Shown in pieces: positions 10,801 through 18,874 of a stretch of 64,000 bases of DNA; positions within the stretch are counted from its first letter, which is position 1; each line of letters starts with the position of its first letter. Below the pieces are notes generated by a model. The model did no database searches and had not been told where the DNA came from. It saw only the letters and a list, made by a program, of their open reading frames with translations. This stretch comes from Paenibacillus_E violae (GTDB taxonomy: Bacteria; Bacillota; Bacilli; Paenibacillales; NBRC-103111), in NCBI RefSeq assembly GCF_032461945.1, contig NZ_JAWCUD010000011.1, positions 186,001 through 250,000 of the forward strand, in the 5' to 3' direction. Both the position numbers and the translations under genes were made by a program.

Positions 10801-12757
10801 AATTCGAATGGACGACCACACCTGTAATACTATCTAACGTTGGAACACCAGGATATCCTGTTATTTCTACATAGCGGAAACCATGGAACGTAAAATGGGG
10901 TTCATAAACTTCGAGCCCCTCACCTTTTAGCGTGTATACATCCGTTTGCTTCGCTGTTCGTAAGTTAGCCGTGTAGAGTGACCCGTCATCATTTAACATT
11001 TCACCGAAACGCATCTGTACTTTGCTTCCGAGAGCCCCTGTCGCTTTTAAGCGAGCCCATCCAACCATATTTTGCCCTAAATCAAAAATATACACTCCTG
11101 GAGTTGGCTGCGTAATTGCTTTTGGCGTTAACTCCTGAGTTGCCTGAACACTTGGACCTACTTGCGCGGTCAGTTTGCCTTTATAATCATTCACACTCTG
11201 CGCTTCGATCCAGTTTGTATCATCATATGCAGGCTTATCCCATGATTTTGTTTCATTACGGGCATCATACGTTTCCCCCATTAATAAATCCGATGCAATG
11301 ATGGGACCAGAAGTGTAAATCTTCCACGATGAATCCGAAACAATTTCATCTTTCGTACCATCCTGATATTCTACATTCATTTGAAGCAGCATCTCTGGTT
11401 TATCACCATAAATATTTTCACCAGCCATCGCCACATGACCAGAATACCAACCGTCTCCTAGTAAAGCTCCTAACGCATTATGTCCACTCTCGAGCATTCC
11501 GGTGACATCATAGGCTTGATATTGAACAAATTGGTTATAATCCGTAAAACCCGGGGCTAGATGGTCTTCCCCCACACGGTGTCCGTTCATGCTTAATTCA
11601 TATAAACCAAGCGCAGTCGCATATACGGTCGCTTTCTTTACTGGTTTCGTAATTGTAAAAGCCTTGCGAAGCTGCGGTACGTGCATTTGACTCTGCTTAA
11701 TGACAAGATCACTTGCCAATTCACCCAGCACTAATTGACCGTTCTCAATCTTTCCAGCGCCGAAAACGTTCTTATCAGGATCTGAAAAATCTTCCGTAAA
11801 CACTGAGTTTCCATTTTCATCTTTGATATTAATATTATCGAAACTCGCACGCTCATTAGTTAAGTTATCCTTATGCTGTCTGAAACCAATTTTCCCGAGT
11901 GAAAAACTACTATCCTGCAAGGTATCGACTAATTGCTGGTCTACATAAGTTGATATTTGATCGCCGTTCACATCTATTTTCATATGATGTGCTGTATTTA
12001 GCTTTGCCGCATCCGGGATGATAGAAGAAATGTTTTTTTCCTTAATTACACTAGGATTAGGATTCCATTTATGCGGTCTAAATTGAGCATATGGCTTATC
12101 TTTTACATTAATCTGCCACATATAAAAATGGGATGAATCTTGTGAGCCGAAAACAAACCCGGCAGCAGCTTCTAAGATCGTAAAATCGAGATCTATCGAA
12201 TATTTGCGGTTAATAGGTATTTGCTCATTAGGGACTGTAATCCAGCTGGCCTTCCAATCGGATGGCTTCAGCAAACCCATTTCCCACCAAGCTTGTACAC
12301 TCCAATCGGACATTTGGTCGTCTTTATCCCATATTCGTACCTTCCAGTAGTAACGGTGGCTCGTTTGCAGTTCCTCCCCCGCATACGCTACGTTAGCGGA
12401 TTGATCAGATAGCAACTTCCCACTATCCCATACATCGCCTTGATCCTGTGAAAGCAGCTCTGGCGTTGATGCCACCAGCACTTGATAGGCTGTCTGCTTC
12501 TGCGAGCGTGCTTCAGAACCCATCTGCCAACTCAAGCGTGGTTTTAACGTATCGAGTCCTAATGGATTGACCGCTTGCTCGGTCTTTAAATTCTTGACTC
12601 GGAACGTGGCGTCGGCAACATTCGCCGTGCTGGGAGCTTCGCTCTCATTGGCAAATATCGTCGCCGGCACTAACATCGTGGGCAACATCGAGAAGATCAG
12701 CAACGATGTTAGCGCTCTCTTTTTGAACTTGTTTTGCATCGTACGTTGGCTCGCCAT
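7874..12757 (-). CDS. Secreted GH78 alpha-L-rhamnosidase with CBM, cohesin, FIVAR and dockerin modules
   Basis: This enzyme should remove alpha-linked L-rhamnose from plant or bacterial polysaccharides outside the cell. Modules in order are: signal peptide (1-37); Fn3-like N-domain (about 50-165); a LamG-like insert (about 175-345); rhamnosidase N-domain (about 360-520, LYELSMNGHRVG); CBM67-like beta domain (to about 650); and the (alpha/alpha)6 catalytic domain. The catalytic domain has the acidic motif DCPQRDERMGWTGD and the distal Glu in TTIWERWNSY. A C-terminal beta domain, a Big2-like Ig domain (1098-1197) and a discoidin/F5-8C domain (1198-1355) follow. The chain ends with cohesin (1356-1486), FIVAR (1487-1567) and a two-loop type I-like dockerin (1568-1627). 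The ATG at 12757 has a GGAGG site 8 bases ahead. At 1627 residues it is the largest gene here. Confidence 0.93.
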   Translation of the reverse strand: MASQRTMQNKFKKRALTSLLIFSMLPTMLVPATIFANESEAPSTANVADATFRVKNLKTEQAVNPLGLDTLKPRLSWQMGSEARSQKQTAYQVLVASTPELLSQDQGDVWDSGKLLSDQSANVAYAGEELQTSHRYYWKVRIWDKDDQMSDWSVQAWWEMGLLKPSDWKASWITVPNEQIPINRKYSIDLDFTILEAAAGFVFGSQDSSHFYMWQINVKDKPYAQFRPHKWNPNPSVIKEKNISSIIPDAAKLNTAHHMKIDVNGDQISTYVDQQLVDTLQDSSFSLGKIGFRQHKDNLTNERASFDNINIKDENGNSVFTEDFSDPDKNVFGAGKIENGQLVLGELASDLVIKQSQMHVPQLRKAFTITKPVKKATVYATALGLYELSMNGHRVGEDHLAPGFTDYNQFVQYQAYDVTGMLESGHNALGALLGDGWYSGHVAMAGENIYGDKPEMLLQMNVEYQDGTKDEIVSDSSWKIYTSGPIIASDLLMGETYDARNETKSWDKPAYDDTNWIEAQSVNDYKGKLTAQVGPSVQATQELTPKAITQPTPGVYIFDLGQNMVGWARLKATGALGSKVQMRFGEMLNDDGSLYTANLRTAKQTDVYTLKGEGLEVYEPHFTFHGFRYVEITGYPGVPTLDSITGVVVHSNLEPSATFETSNSMVNQIYSNIVWGQRGNFLSIPTDCPQRDERMGWTGDAQIFSRTASYNMNTMTFFEKYMRDVVSGQNANGAFPDVAPHVSIFGEGNNAWGDVGVIVPWTVYLTYNDKRIIEDNYAAMVKWIDYLKTNSNSLIRPDSGFGDWLNIEDETPKDVLNTAYFAYSTMLMSKMAKVIGNEVDAQKYDSLFNDIKTAFNQAFVDKDGHIKGNTQTGYVLALQMNLLPEDKQPLSAKYLVDLIKGRDYHLSTGFVGVGYLLPVLTKAGYSDVAYHLLTNDTFPSWGYEIKNGATTIWERWNSYTKEGGFGDVGMNSFNHYSLGSVGEWMFRYAAGIEADPDQPGFKHTIIQPTVGGEFQHVNAEYDSFYGKITSGWKVDGNNFSLDVTIPANTTATVYVPTNDQHTVKEGGKSIEEVAGIRYVKMDNGKAVYEVGSGSYSFTSLLTITGSPLSSVSLNSDQAKMIVGQTTQLNVTAKKENGVAIDLAKAQTAYKSSNANVATVDAAGKVKAVGFGNVKITVDVTYEGITVSSSNFIFVTNGTNLALGKKASSNNTITVAPTWNISNLTDGNLDLKYSSDGFVSNDVTNNPIWVEIDLGSAKPFNNLVLYPRTDSRTPDGQIASFPTNFDIQVKSDNGEYKTVKQIRGQTTFEASEPQRYYFATENARYVRVVVTQFGPKPHDDVFYRFQLAETEIYNVEAQTMLTGPSVVTSGQAFDIAYGLSGVTDNVYAQDLTLTYDPAQMEFLSVDSLFTNLEIAAISDVTKNSGKVRILSALVGGDHTVNGDLLAFHMRAKSSSTAATVTLSDVIFANGNGAEKNITGTSYSVQIAASIHKEELIALIADAQAKHDAAVEGTHTGQYPVGSRATLQAAIDKAQSVVNDASVTQQQLEQATAELTSGLQAFTSSIIISTPGDTNGDDRISIGDLAVMASYYGKKSTYPNWNLYKKADLNNDGVIDIEDLAALARLIIG

Positions 12758-12815
12758 GTTATTTACCTCCGCTATACTAGTTTCTCTTTCGAATAACTTT
12801 CGTCATCTTGCTTTA

Positions 12816-12876
12816 ATTATAGGGTAATGGTTTTACCACTGAATAGGCATCCAATCTTTGGAATAGGTGTCTATTC
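12816..12876 (-). promoter_or_regulatory. Rhamnosidase promoter 1 with 20-base-period direct repeat
   Basis: On the minus strand a perfect TATAAT -10 box (12816-12821) has no good -35 box. Upstream of it are two copies of CCTATTC (plus-strand GAATAGG at 12841 and 12861) spaced exactly 20 bases apart, and the outer copy is also part of the inverted repeat GAATAG-GTGT-CTATTC. This is the layout expected of an AraC-family activator site next to the polymerase. The same element precedes the second rhamnosidase. Confidence 0.75.
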
Positions 12877-12898
12877 TTTATCTCTTGACTGAGGTAAA

Positions 12899-14051
12899 TC
12901 TATGGAAATTGAAGGTATGGGATCAGAACAGACATCTTAGTACCCTGCTTTTTTAAGCTCTCCATTTGAATACCATAATTAGATTCCATACATGAAGCGG
13001 ACACGACTACGTACATTGATTAATAAGCCTATCTCTAAGTAGTTGCAGCAAGTCCTCAGAAATGCCGGCACCATTGTCTGAAACGATGATCTCGACCTGA
13101 TACACCTTCTGCACCAGCTCTTGAATGCGCTAAACCATATGATTAAAGCTATAACCGAGTTCTCCAATTTCATCTTTCTGACGGGTGGGGAAGGAAACAT
13201 CGAAATTCCCCTTCTCCACTTTCCCCATAAGCCTCTGCAGAGTTCGAATTGGACTCGTCACCGTTTGTGAAACAATCGCCGATACGATTACGACGATAAT
13301 TAAACAAATTGAAAAAATAGCAAGGGTAACATTACGAATCCAGATTGTTTCTTTGGTTAATTCTTTTATTGGATTAATCGTGACGAATGTCCAATCCGTA
13401 TAGATAGAATGATTAGCACTGACAAGCATGCGCGAATGATTGACTTCCCTCACAACTGTAACGTTCTCCATTGGCAAAGCGGAGGACTCCCATGTGCTTT
13501 TTCCGATTAAATTTTTATCGTTATGATAGACGATTTGGCCCAGCTTGTTCGTAATAAACAACATACCGTTTGTTGAAAACGGGATCAGATCGCATATTTT
13601 GGAAATTTCACTGAGATTGACAATGAGCAGTACCTACAAAGCGGAATCATATTATCCGTATCGTAGATTTGCTTATAGATGGAAATATAGTTCACAGCAA
13701 TGACATCTTGATGTCTGCCGTTTACGATATTGCTTGCCAGATACGACTGCACAAAAAAAGCATCCTGCTCGCTGGATGAAGTATAGATCCAGATTGTTTC
13801 TTCCGCAGGATAGCCATGACTTCATTTGATTTAGCTATAACGTCAGGTGTTTCGTATAGCTCCGACATATACTTATTGATGTTGAAGTTGGACTATGTTA
13901 AGAGGGCAGGAACATATTCCCCCACATTTTTTTCGATCGATTCAACATACTGTTGATAGGAGAAGTACCCCAGAAACAAAAGCGGGAAGGATACGAGTGT
14001 CAGATAGGTGATAAATAATTTCGTGCGAAATTTTATCGGAATCTTCTTCAT
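12899..14051 (-). pseudogene. Decayed YesM-like sensor histidine kinase
   Basis: This is a broken paralogue of the intact kinase at 20588-22348. It keeps a good start (ATG at 14051 after AGGTGG) and the N-terminus FRTKLFITYLTLVSFPLLFLG, then runs into a stop after EYVPALLT. The membrane-proximal part and HAMP region are open at 13130-13564 (TSPIRTLQRLMGKVEKGNF). After FNHMV there is a stop. Next comes VQKVYQ joined directly to VEIIVSDNGAGIS, so the phosphoacceptor His region and the first part of the ATPase domain are deleted. The last part (INVRSRVRFMYGI and following) is in another frame. It cannot encode a working kinase. Confidence 0.88.
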
Positions 14052-14098
14052 CTTACCTTCCACCTGCTTCCGCGTGAGACTTTGATAAGAGAACTTTG

Positions 14099-15082
14099 TT
14101 ACACACCTTTGCTAATGGATGGTTTGATCCATTTCCCCCAAGAAGCCAGCTTGCGGAAGCCCATGGCGTGCTGAATCAATAAAACGAGAATCAGAATACT
14201 GCCTTGAATCACATCTTTTATAAATGGAGCCACACTCAAGAGATTCAAGCCATTGGACAGAACAGCAAAGATACAGCATCCCAGCATCGTTCCAATCATT
14301 TTCCCTTTGCCTCCGGAGAGAACAGTCCCCCCGAGTACAACAGCAGATATGCTCTGCATCAAATAAATAGATCCCATATCAGCTCGAGCCGTTGCAACGC
14401 GGGATGTCATAATGATCGCCACAATTCCTGCCAGCACGGCTGCAATCACATAGACCCCAATTAACACTTTGGTTACCTGGATGCCCGAGAACTTGGCCGA
14501 CTTCTCACTACTTCCAATCGCATAAACGGAACGTCCCCACGGAGTATAAGCCATGATAAGGCACATGAGGATGACTAAAACAATCAGAATAATGGATTGT
14601 ACGGGAATTCCGAAGATTGATCCTTGTCCCCATATATAAAAAGATTCTGAAAATCCGGAAAATGCCTTACCTTTACTCAAAACGAGCGCAATACCGTTAA
14701 AGAAAGTCATCGTTGCCAATGTAACCAGGATTGGCGAAATCTTTAATTTTGCTACAAAAAATCCATTAAATAATCCACAACATACGGCAACCACAAGTAC
14801 AAGCGGAATAACAATCAGAATCGGCAGGCCTTTATTAAGCAAATATCCGGTAACGACAGCTAGAAGACCAACTAGATTTCCTAATGAAAGATCAATGCCT
14901 GCCGTTAGAATAATCAATGTCATACCTAGTGACAAAATCCCCAATTCGGCCAGCTGCACGGTTATCGATAATAAATTGTCCACTGTCAGAAATACATCAC
15001 TTTGCAAGCCCAAAAAGACAAGGAGAGCAAGCAGCAGCAAGAGAAGCAGCATTTCATTCGTAAGCCAGTTCTTAGGTTTCAT
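14099..15082 (-). CDS. Sugar ABC transporter permease, RbsC/RhaQ family
   Basis: This is one of two inner-membrane permeases of a CUT2-type (ribose/rhamnose class) ABC importer. The 327-residue protein has about nine hydrophobic segments and the family motif GIDLSLGNLVGL near residue 65, plus the conserved AVVLGGTVLSGGKG region near 250. The ATG at 15082 lies in an ATGA overlap with the stop of the preceding permease and has AGGAGG 8 bases ahead. It is the last gene of the binding protein-ATPase-permease-permease cluster. Rhamnose as substrate is inferred from the flanking rhamnosidases, not from the sequence itself. Confidence 0.88.
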   Translation of the reverse strand: MKPKNWLTNEMLLLLLLLALLVFLGLQSDVFLTVDNLLSITVQLAELGILSLGMTLIILTAGIDLSLGNLVGLLAVVTGYLLNKGLPILIVIPLVLVVAVCCGLFNGFFVAKLKISPILVTLATMTFFNGIALVLSKGKAFSGFSESFYIWGQGSIFGIPVQSIILIVLVILMCLIMAYTPWGRSVYAIGSSEKSAKFSGIQVTKVLIGVYVIAAVLAGIVAIIMTSRVATARADMGSIYLMQSISAVVLGGTVLSGGKGKMIGTMLGCCIFAVLSNGLNLLSVAPFIKDVIQGSILILVLLIQHAMGFRKLASWGKWIKPSISKGV

Positions 15083-16038
15083 GCCCTGGCCCTCCTCGTG
15101 AGCTTCACTTTGCGATTAAGCACATCTACCGTAATGGCGAGCAAAATGACCATGCCAACAACAACATTCTGCCAATACGTTTCAACATGAGCCAGCACCA
15201 GCGCATTGTTGACCAGACCAAGGAACATAACGCCTAGTACGGTTCCAAGCACCGATCCGCTTCCTCCCATAATATTGACACCTCCAACAACTACCGCTGC
15301 GACTATGCTTAACTCAAATCCTACTGCCGCATTAGGCTGAACGCTGCCTTGTATGGCACCATAGACGACAGACGCCACCCCACAGATTAAACCCATGTAC
15401 ATGTACACAAAAATTTGCAGTCTTTTGACGCGAATTCCGATACGAACGGCTGATTCCTCATTACCACCAAATGCATAAATTTGCCTGCCGATTCTCGTGT
15501 ATCGCAAGAGTAATCCGCTGATGAGGGCAATTCCCAGAAAAATAAGAAAAGAGAGCGGCAATCCTACAACCTTCTGTGCGTTTAAATTGCTGTACCATGC
15601 CGGGAACCCAACAATCCATTCCCCGTTCGTCACTTGCAGAATCGTTCCCCGGAAGATCCCCATCGTTCCTAACGTGACTATGATAGCGGGAATTTTCCCG
15701 TACACAATAAATAAGGAATTCAGTAATCCTAGAACAAGTCCGCAACCAGCACCAACTAGAAAAGCCATGTACAGATTAGCTCCTGTTGAGATGACATATT
15801 TGGCTACAAGGACAGATGACACAGCTAGGATGGCGGCGACAGAAACGTCGATCCCTCCTGTTAGGATGACGATTGTCATTCCTACGGACATAATGCCGAG
15901 GACGGAATTCGTGATCAGAATATTCATTACATTACTTGAGGTCAGAAAATTCGGCGTAATCATGGTCATAATGAGTGTGACTAGAATGAGTAATAGAGCA
16001 ACTCCGAACTCTCTACTTGTAAGTAATCGCTTCATCAT
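15079..16038 (-). CDS. Sugar ABC transporter permease, RbsC/RhaP family
   Basis: This is the second permease of the CUT2-type importer, 319 residues, with the motif GGIDVSVAAILAVSS near residue 60 and VVVGGVNIMGGSGSVLG near 245. It overlaps the ATPase gene upstream and the other permease downstream by four bases each (ATGA), so the three genes are translationally coupled. Two different permeases with one double-domain ATPase is the arrangement of rhamnose (RhaSTPQ) and AI-2 (Lsr) importers rather than ribose, which has one permease. Confidence 0.88.
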   Translation of the reverse strand: MMKRLLTSREFGVALLLILVTLIMTMITPNFLTSSNVMNILITNSVLGIMSVGMTIVILTGGIDVSVAAILAVSSVLVAKYVISTGANLYMAFLVGAGCGLVLGLLNSLFIVYGKIPAIIVTLGTMGIFRGTILQVTNGEWIVGFPAWYSNLNAQKVVGLPLSFLIFLGIALISGLLLRYTRIGRQIYAFGGNEESAVRIGIRVKRLQIFVYMYMGLICGVASVVYGAIQGSVQPNAAVGFELSIVAAVVVGGVNIMGGSGSVLGTVLGVMFLGLVNNALVLAHVETYWQNVVVGMVILLAITVDVLNRKVKLTRRARA

Positions 16039-17582
16039 GCTGTCACCACCTCATCATTGGATTCATCCTCTTCCCTATTGATTCCTGGTACTGCAAGCTT
16101 CATGACTGCAGCTTGTGTTGTATGCCTAGCATCCAACTCGCCTGCAAGCTTACCTTCGCACATGACCAGAATGCGATCGCTCATGGAGAGAATCTCAGGT
16201 AGTTCTGAAGAAATAAGGATTACACCAATCCCCTTTTGCACCATTTCATTGACTACTTTATATATTTCAGCTTTCGCTCCGATATCAACGCCATTGGTAG
16301 GCTCATCAAGAATAAGAATAGACGGATTGGTCGCAATCCATTTGGCAAGGACGACCTTTTGCTGATTACCTCCGCTTAGCTTATCTACTTGAATGTGAGG
16401 GTAGGGAGGTCGAATCGACAACTTCTGAATATAGTCTTCCGTGATGGACCGCTCATCTTTGGGCTTCAGGAACCACCTAGAGCGGGTAATCCTTTGCATA
16501 ATGCTAAGCGTCGTGTTGTGTTGCATGGACAACTTCATGGCCAAACCTTGAATTTGTCTACTTTCTGGCACTAGTGCCAAACCAGAATGAATACATGCGC
16601 TCACCGACTTCAGATCAATGCGCACGCCTTTCATAGATACACTCCCTTGATCTGGAGGATTCAAACCGAATATCGATTCAGCCAATTCACTTCTTCCAGC
16701 ACCAACTAAGCCTGTAATGCCGACAATCTCCCCTGCTCTTACCCTAAAACTGATATTCTCGAATTGCCCCGCTTTGGTCAACTCATTCACCTGCAGCAAG
16801 ATGTCTCCAATTTGAACAGGAATTTTGTGATACAAATTAGTTAATTTGCGGCCTACCATGAATTCCACCAGAGCTTCCTGCGTGAAATCTTTCAGCGAGC
16901 CTGAAGTTATATACTGTCCATCCCTTAACACGGTTGCCGTGTCACAGAGTCTGTAAATTTCATCGAATTTATGACCGATAAATACGATGGCAATGCCATC
17001 ACGCTTTAATCCCATTGCAGCCTGGAATAAATATCCGACTTCCATTCGGGAAAGCGAGGATGTAGGTTCATCCATAATTAACAGCTTACAATCGCTAACT
17101 AAAGCTCGCGCAATCGCAACCAACTGCTGTTTACCTACAGATAATTCGGATAGCTTAGTATTCAGATCAAGCTCTATGCCTAAGCGGTCCAAAGCAGCTT
17201 GGGCCTTTATAGTCATCTTCTTCCAAGAAATGAACGAGGTGCTTTGTTCGTCACTTTCTCCTAAGGCGATATTTTCTGCTACGGTTAAATTAGGAAACAA
17301 GCTAAGATCCTGATAGATGACAGTGATACCTAACTTTCTTGCTTGCGTTGGACTCTGGATAACGACTTCCTTGCCTTCAATCATGATTCTGCCCTGATCC
17401 GGTTGAATGACCCCTGCCAGCACTTTAATCAATGTGGATTTCCCCGCCCCGTTCTCCCCTACGATTGCGTGAACTTCCCCCCTTCTTACTTGCAGCGATA
17501 CTTGATCTAGCGCTTTAACCCCAGGATATTGCTTGGTTATAGCATCTAATTCTAACCATAATGAATTTGTCACAATAGGCAC
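16035..17582 (-). CDS. Sugar ABC transporter ATPase, RbsA/RhaT family (two ABC domains)
   Basis: This protein powers sugar import and sits on the inner face of the membrane. The 515-residue chain has two ABC domains. The first has a full Walker A (GENGAGKST, residues 42-50), signature LSVGKQQ and Walker B LLIMDEPT. The second has the degenerate Walker A GLVGAGRSE, signature LSGGNQQ and Walker B ILILDEPT. This asymmetry is normal for the RbsA/MglA/RhaT class. It overlaps the first permease gene by 4 bases and follows the binding-protein gene after a 70-base gap that contains a hairpin. Confidence 0.9.
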   Translation of the reverse strand: MPIVTNSLWLELDAITKQYPGVKALDQVSLQVRRGEVHAIVGENGAGKSTLIKVLAGVIQPDQGRIMIEGKEVVIQSPTQARKLGITVIYQDLSLFPNLTVAENIALGESDEQSTSFISWKKMTIKAQAALDRLGIELDLNTKLSELSVGKQQLVAIARALVSDCKLLIMDEPTSSLSRMEVGYLFQAAMGLKRDGIAIVFIGHKFDEIYRLCDTATVLRDGQYITSGSLKDFTQEALVEFMVGRKLTNLYHKIPVQIGDILLQVNELTKAGQFENISFRVRAGEIVGITGLVGAGRSELAESIFGLNPPDQGSVSMKGVRIDLKSVSACIHSGLALVPESRQIQGLAMKLSMQHNTTLSIMQRITRSRWFLKPKDERSITEDYIQKLSIRPPYPHIQVDKLSGGNQQKVVLAKWIATNPSILILDEPTNGVDIGAKAEIYKVVNEMVQKGIGVILISSELPEILSMSDRILVMCEGKLAGELDARHTTQAAVMKLAVPGINREEDESNDEVVTA

Positions 17583-17605
17583 CCCTTTCTATTAAATAAT
17601 GGCAG

Positions 17606-17633
17606 AATCCCTAACCTCTAACGATTAGGGATT
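17606..17633 (-). terminator. Intercistronic hairpin between binding protein and ATPase genes
   Basis: A perfect 9-bp stem (AATCCCTAA with TTAGGGATT) encloses a 10-base loop with no long T-run. It probably acts as a partial terminator or 3' stabiliser that keeps the binding protein more abundant than the membrane parts. Confidence 0.6.
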
Positions 17634-17652
17634 CCTTGTCTAATACGTTAAT

Positions 17653-18708
17653 TTAGAAGTCGTATTGATCCACATTATCCTTGGTGAAATCGGTTGGCTG
17701 TCCCATGATAAGGACTTTCCCTTGGATAGATACTTTACCTACATTTGGAATGTCTTGTCCATCTGTCAGCGTTTTACCATCTAGTAGATCTTTCGCAGCA
17801 GCTACAGTTAAATAGCCCAGTTTTTTCGGACTCCATAACGTGGCCGTTTGAGCCGAATTATCTTTCAAATACGGTTTCATTAGGTTCGGTGTGGACAAAC
17901 CAACGACTTTAATTTGACCATTCTTGTTCGCCTTTTTCACAGCTTCTGCAGCACCAGGCACAGCCGCTGAGCTGTTCCCGATGATTCCTTTCAGATTCGG
18001 GTACGCAGAGATCAGATTTTGCGCTTGCGTGAGCGCTTTTTGCTGGTCATCATCGCACGGCACTACGGAGTCTAACTTCATTTTTGGATACTTTTCAGCC
18101 GCTTGTTTCTTCATATAATCCATCCAAGTATTCAGGTTCCCAGCTGTCAGAGACCCTGTAATGATTGCAAACTCGCCTTCTTCACCCATTTGTTGCGCAA
18201 GTGTATCCATAATATGTCTACCCAAAGCTTCATCACTTGTTTGGCTGACGAACAGATCTCGTGAATCTGCTTGCGCATCTGCATCCCATGTTAATACTTT
18301 GATCCCTGCTGCTTGAGCCTTCTTGAGTACGGGAGCAATCGCTGTTGGATCATTAGCTGAAACGGCAATGGCGTCTACCTTTTTCGTAATCAAATCCTGA
18401 ATAAACGTCGATTGTTGGGCGGCATCCGCTTGCGTTGGGCCTGTATAAATAACTTTGATTCCCAAATCCTTTCCCGCTTGTTCAGCGCCTGCTTGTGCAG
18501 AGTTAAAGTAAGGAATACCTACAAGCTTAGGTACTACAGCAACCGTAAATTCCTTCTTTGCAGCTGTGGTTGCAGTCGTTTTGTTATCCGTGGATGGGGA
18601 ATTGGATGAAGTGAAGGAAGTGCTCCCTCCGTTTGAACATCCAGCCATGATGGACATAGCAAGAAAACTACATAAAACCGTACCTAGCATTTTTTTGGAT
18701 TGCAACAT
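17653..18708 (-). CDS. Sugar ABC transporter substrate-binding lipoprotein, RhaS/RbsB family
   Basis: This is the extracellular receptor of the importer. It has a lipobox ending at Cys24 (SIMAGC), a Ser/Thr-rich linker and a periplasmic-binding-protein type 1 fold (about 53-350, starting FTVAVVPKLVGIPYFN). The SAND motif 'AIAVSANDPTAIAPVLKKA' is typical of rhamnose and AI-2 binding proteins. The length of 351 residues is normal. The ATG at 18708 has GGGAGG 9 bases ahead. It is the first gene of the transporter operon and lies downstream of the two-component genes on the same strand. Rhamnose is the likely ligand from context, but AI-2 or another deoxysugar cannot be excluded. Confidence 0.87.
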   Translation of the reverse strand: MLQSKKMLGTVLCSFLAMSIMAGCSNGGSTSFTSSNSPSTDNKTTATTAAKKEFTVAVVPKLVGIPYFNSAQAGAEQAGKDLGIKVIYTGPTQADAAQQSTFIQDLITKKVDAIAVSANDPTAIAPVLKKAQAAGIKVLTWDADAQADSRDLFVSQTSDEALGRHIMDTLAQQMGEEGEFAIITGSLTAGNLNTWMDYMKKQAAEKYPKMKLDSVVPCDDDQQKALTQAQNLISAYPNLKGIIGNSSAAVPGAAEAVKKANKNGQIKVVGLSTPNLMKPYLKDNSAQTATLWSPKKLGYLTVAAAKDLLDGKTLTDGQDIPNVGKVSIQGKVLIMGQPTDFTKDNVDQYDF

Positions 18709-18829
18709 TTTTTATTTCCTCCCTTTTAGTTCTAACACTTCTTCTATACAATTTAATTTTAATAGAGGTGGAGGCTCTTACATAGATATCCTTTTTTTAG
18801 ATTACGGCTACATTCTTTGGCTCTTCCAT

Positions 18830-18867
18830 AAAAATGACCCGTCTCATTGCACGCATGCAATGACGGG
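18830..18867 (-). terminator. Terminator after the response regulator
   Basis: A long hairpin on the minus strand (CCCGTCATTGCA with TGCAATGAGACGGG) is followed by TCATTTTT. It ends the kinase-regulator unit and separates it from the transporter operon. Confidence 0.75.
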
Positions 18868-18874
18868 CCAATCA

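Noticed and set aside
15497..16081. Plus-strand 194-codon frame opposite the permease gene
   Set aside because: It is the antisense shadow of a well-supported RbsC-type permease.
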